Assembly (NCBI GenBank): GCA_024227975.1
Contig: JAAETV010000171.1
Span: 1-13,761 of the forward strand
Direction: 5' to 3'
Length of the DNA: 13,761 nt
DNA from: Actinomycetes bacterium
GTDB taxonomy: Bacteria > Actinomycetota > Acidimicrobiia > Acidimicrobiales > SZUA-35
The notes under the pieces are model-generated. The model saw only the letters and a list, made by a program, of their open reading frames with translations. It did not search any database and had not been told where the DNA came from. The number at the start of each line of letters is the position of its first letter. The stretch's first letter is position 1. Position numbers and translations under genes: made by a program. This document shows, piece by piece, positions 13,658 through 13,761 of this stretch.

Positions 13658-13761
13658 GACCGCCGGACAAGCTGAACCCGAACGGAACCTCTGGTTCCAA
13701 CGCGGCCCAGCCCACGTCATGTCAACCGAACCACGACCCAACCGGCCCAATCGAAACCGAC

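Larger units (their letters stand above)
12378..13707. mobile_element. Two related integrase-type insertion sequences head to head, both damaged
   Basis: A near-complete DDE transposase gene on the + strand (12592-13657) is preceded by the 3' end of a related transposase on the - strand (12428 to about 12535). Homology between the two tails continues past both stop codons. Each stop is followed by a CCGCCGGACAA motif and, about 35-40 bases further out, by TTC(C)AACGCGGCC (ending at 12378 on the left and 13707 on the right). The second element probably inserted into, or recombined with, the first. I could not define exact terminal repeats or a target-site duplication. The right end may lie beyond the window. 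Confidence 0.65.

Noticed and set aside
1..13761. CRISPR array, tRNA or rRNA genes
   Set aside because: I saw no regularly spaced direct repeats, no tRNA cloverleaf pattern and no rRNA-like stretch on either strand by eye.

Overview
The window is GC-rich DNA with an actinobacterial look: strongly G/C-biased third codon positions, GTG starts, clear Shine-Dalgarno sites, and gene families common in high-GC Gram-positives. An acidimicrobial-type actinomycete is my best guess, but nothing here fixes the genus. It is a chromosome-like mosaic of housekeeping or accessory genes, ending on the right in insertion-sequence debris.

Left part (1-3976, + strand): the C-terminal six-sevenths of a polynucleotide kinase-phosphatase-ligase (Pnkp, RNA end repair), cut by the window edge, then an AMP-forming acyl-CoA synthetase. 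Middle-left (4041-5939, - strand): a carboxymuconolactone-decarboxylase-like protein that lacks the usual redox cysteines, then a two-gene unit. That unit is a metallo-beta-lactamase-fold protein with the ligand set of flavodiiron/ODP oxygen-binding diiron proteins, followed by an unrecognised 79-residue protein whose ribosome site overlaps the upstream stop codon. A 421-base non-coding divergent region follows.

Centre (6361-12128, + strand): a signalling operon. It holds a membrane hybrid histidine kinase (TM-NIT sensor-TM-HAMP-coiled coil-kinase-three receivers), a CheR-type methyltransferase overlapping it by ATGA, and a soluble receiver-kinase protein. There is no CheB, CheA, CheW or chemoreceptor in the window. 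The last gene's start codon and probable ribosome site lie in a perfect 8-bp hairpin. A 45-codon ORF upstream reads through this hairpin and stops in an ATGA overlap, which suggests translational control. The coiled coil of the first kinase contains a sequence matching the classical chemoreceptor methylation consensus, so the kinase itself is a plausible CheR substrate. This arrangement is the most interesting part of the window.

Right part (12129-13761): about 250 bases with no secure gene, then two copies of related integrase-core (DDE) insertion sequences lying head to head. One is only a 3' remnant on the - strand. The other is nearly full length on the + strand but carries a one-base insertion just before the codon for the catalytic glutamate.
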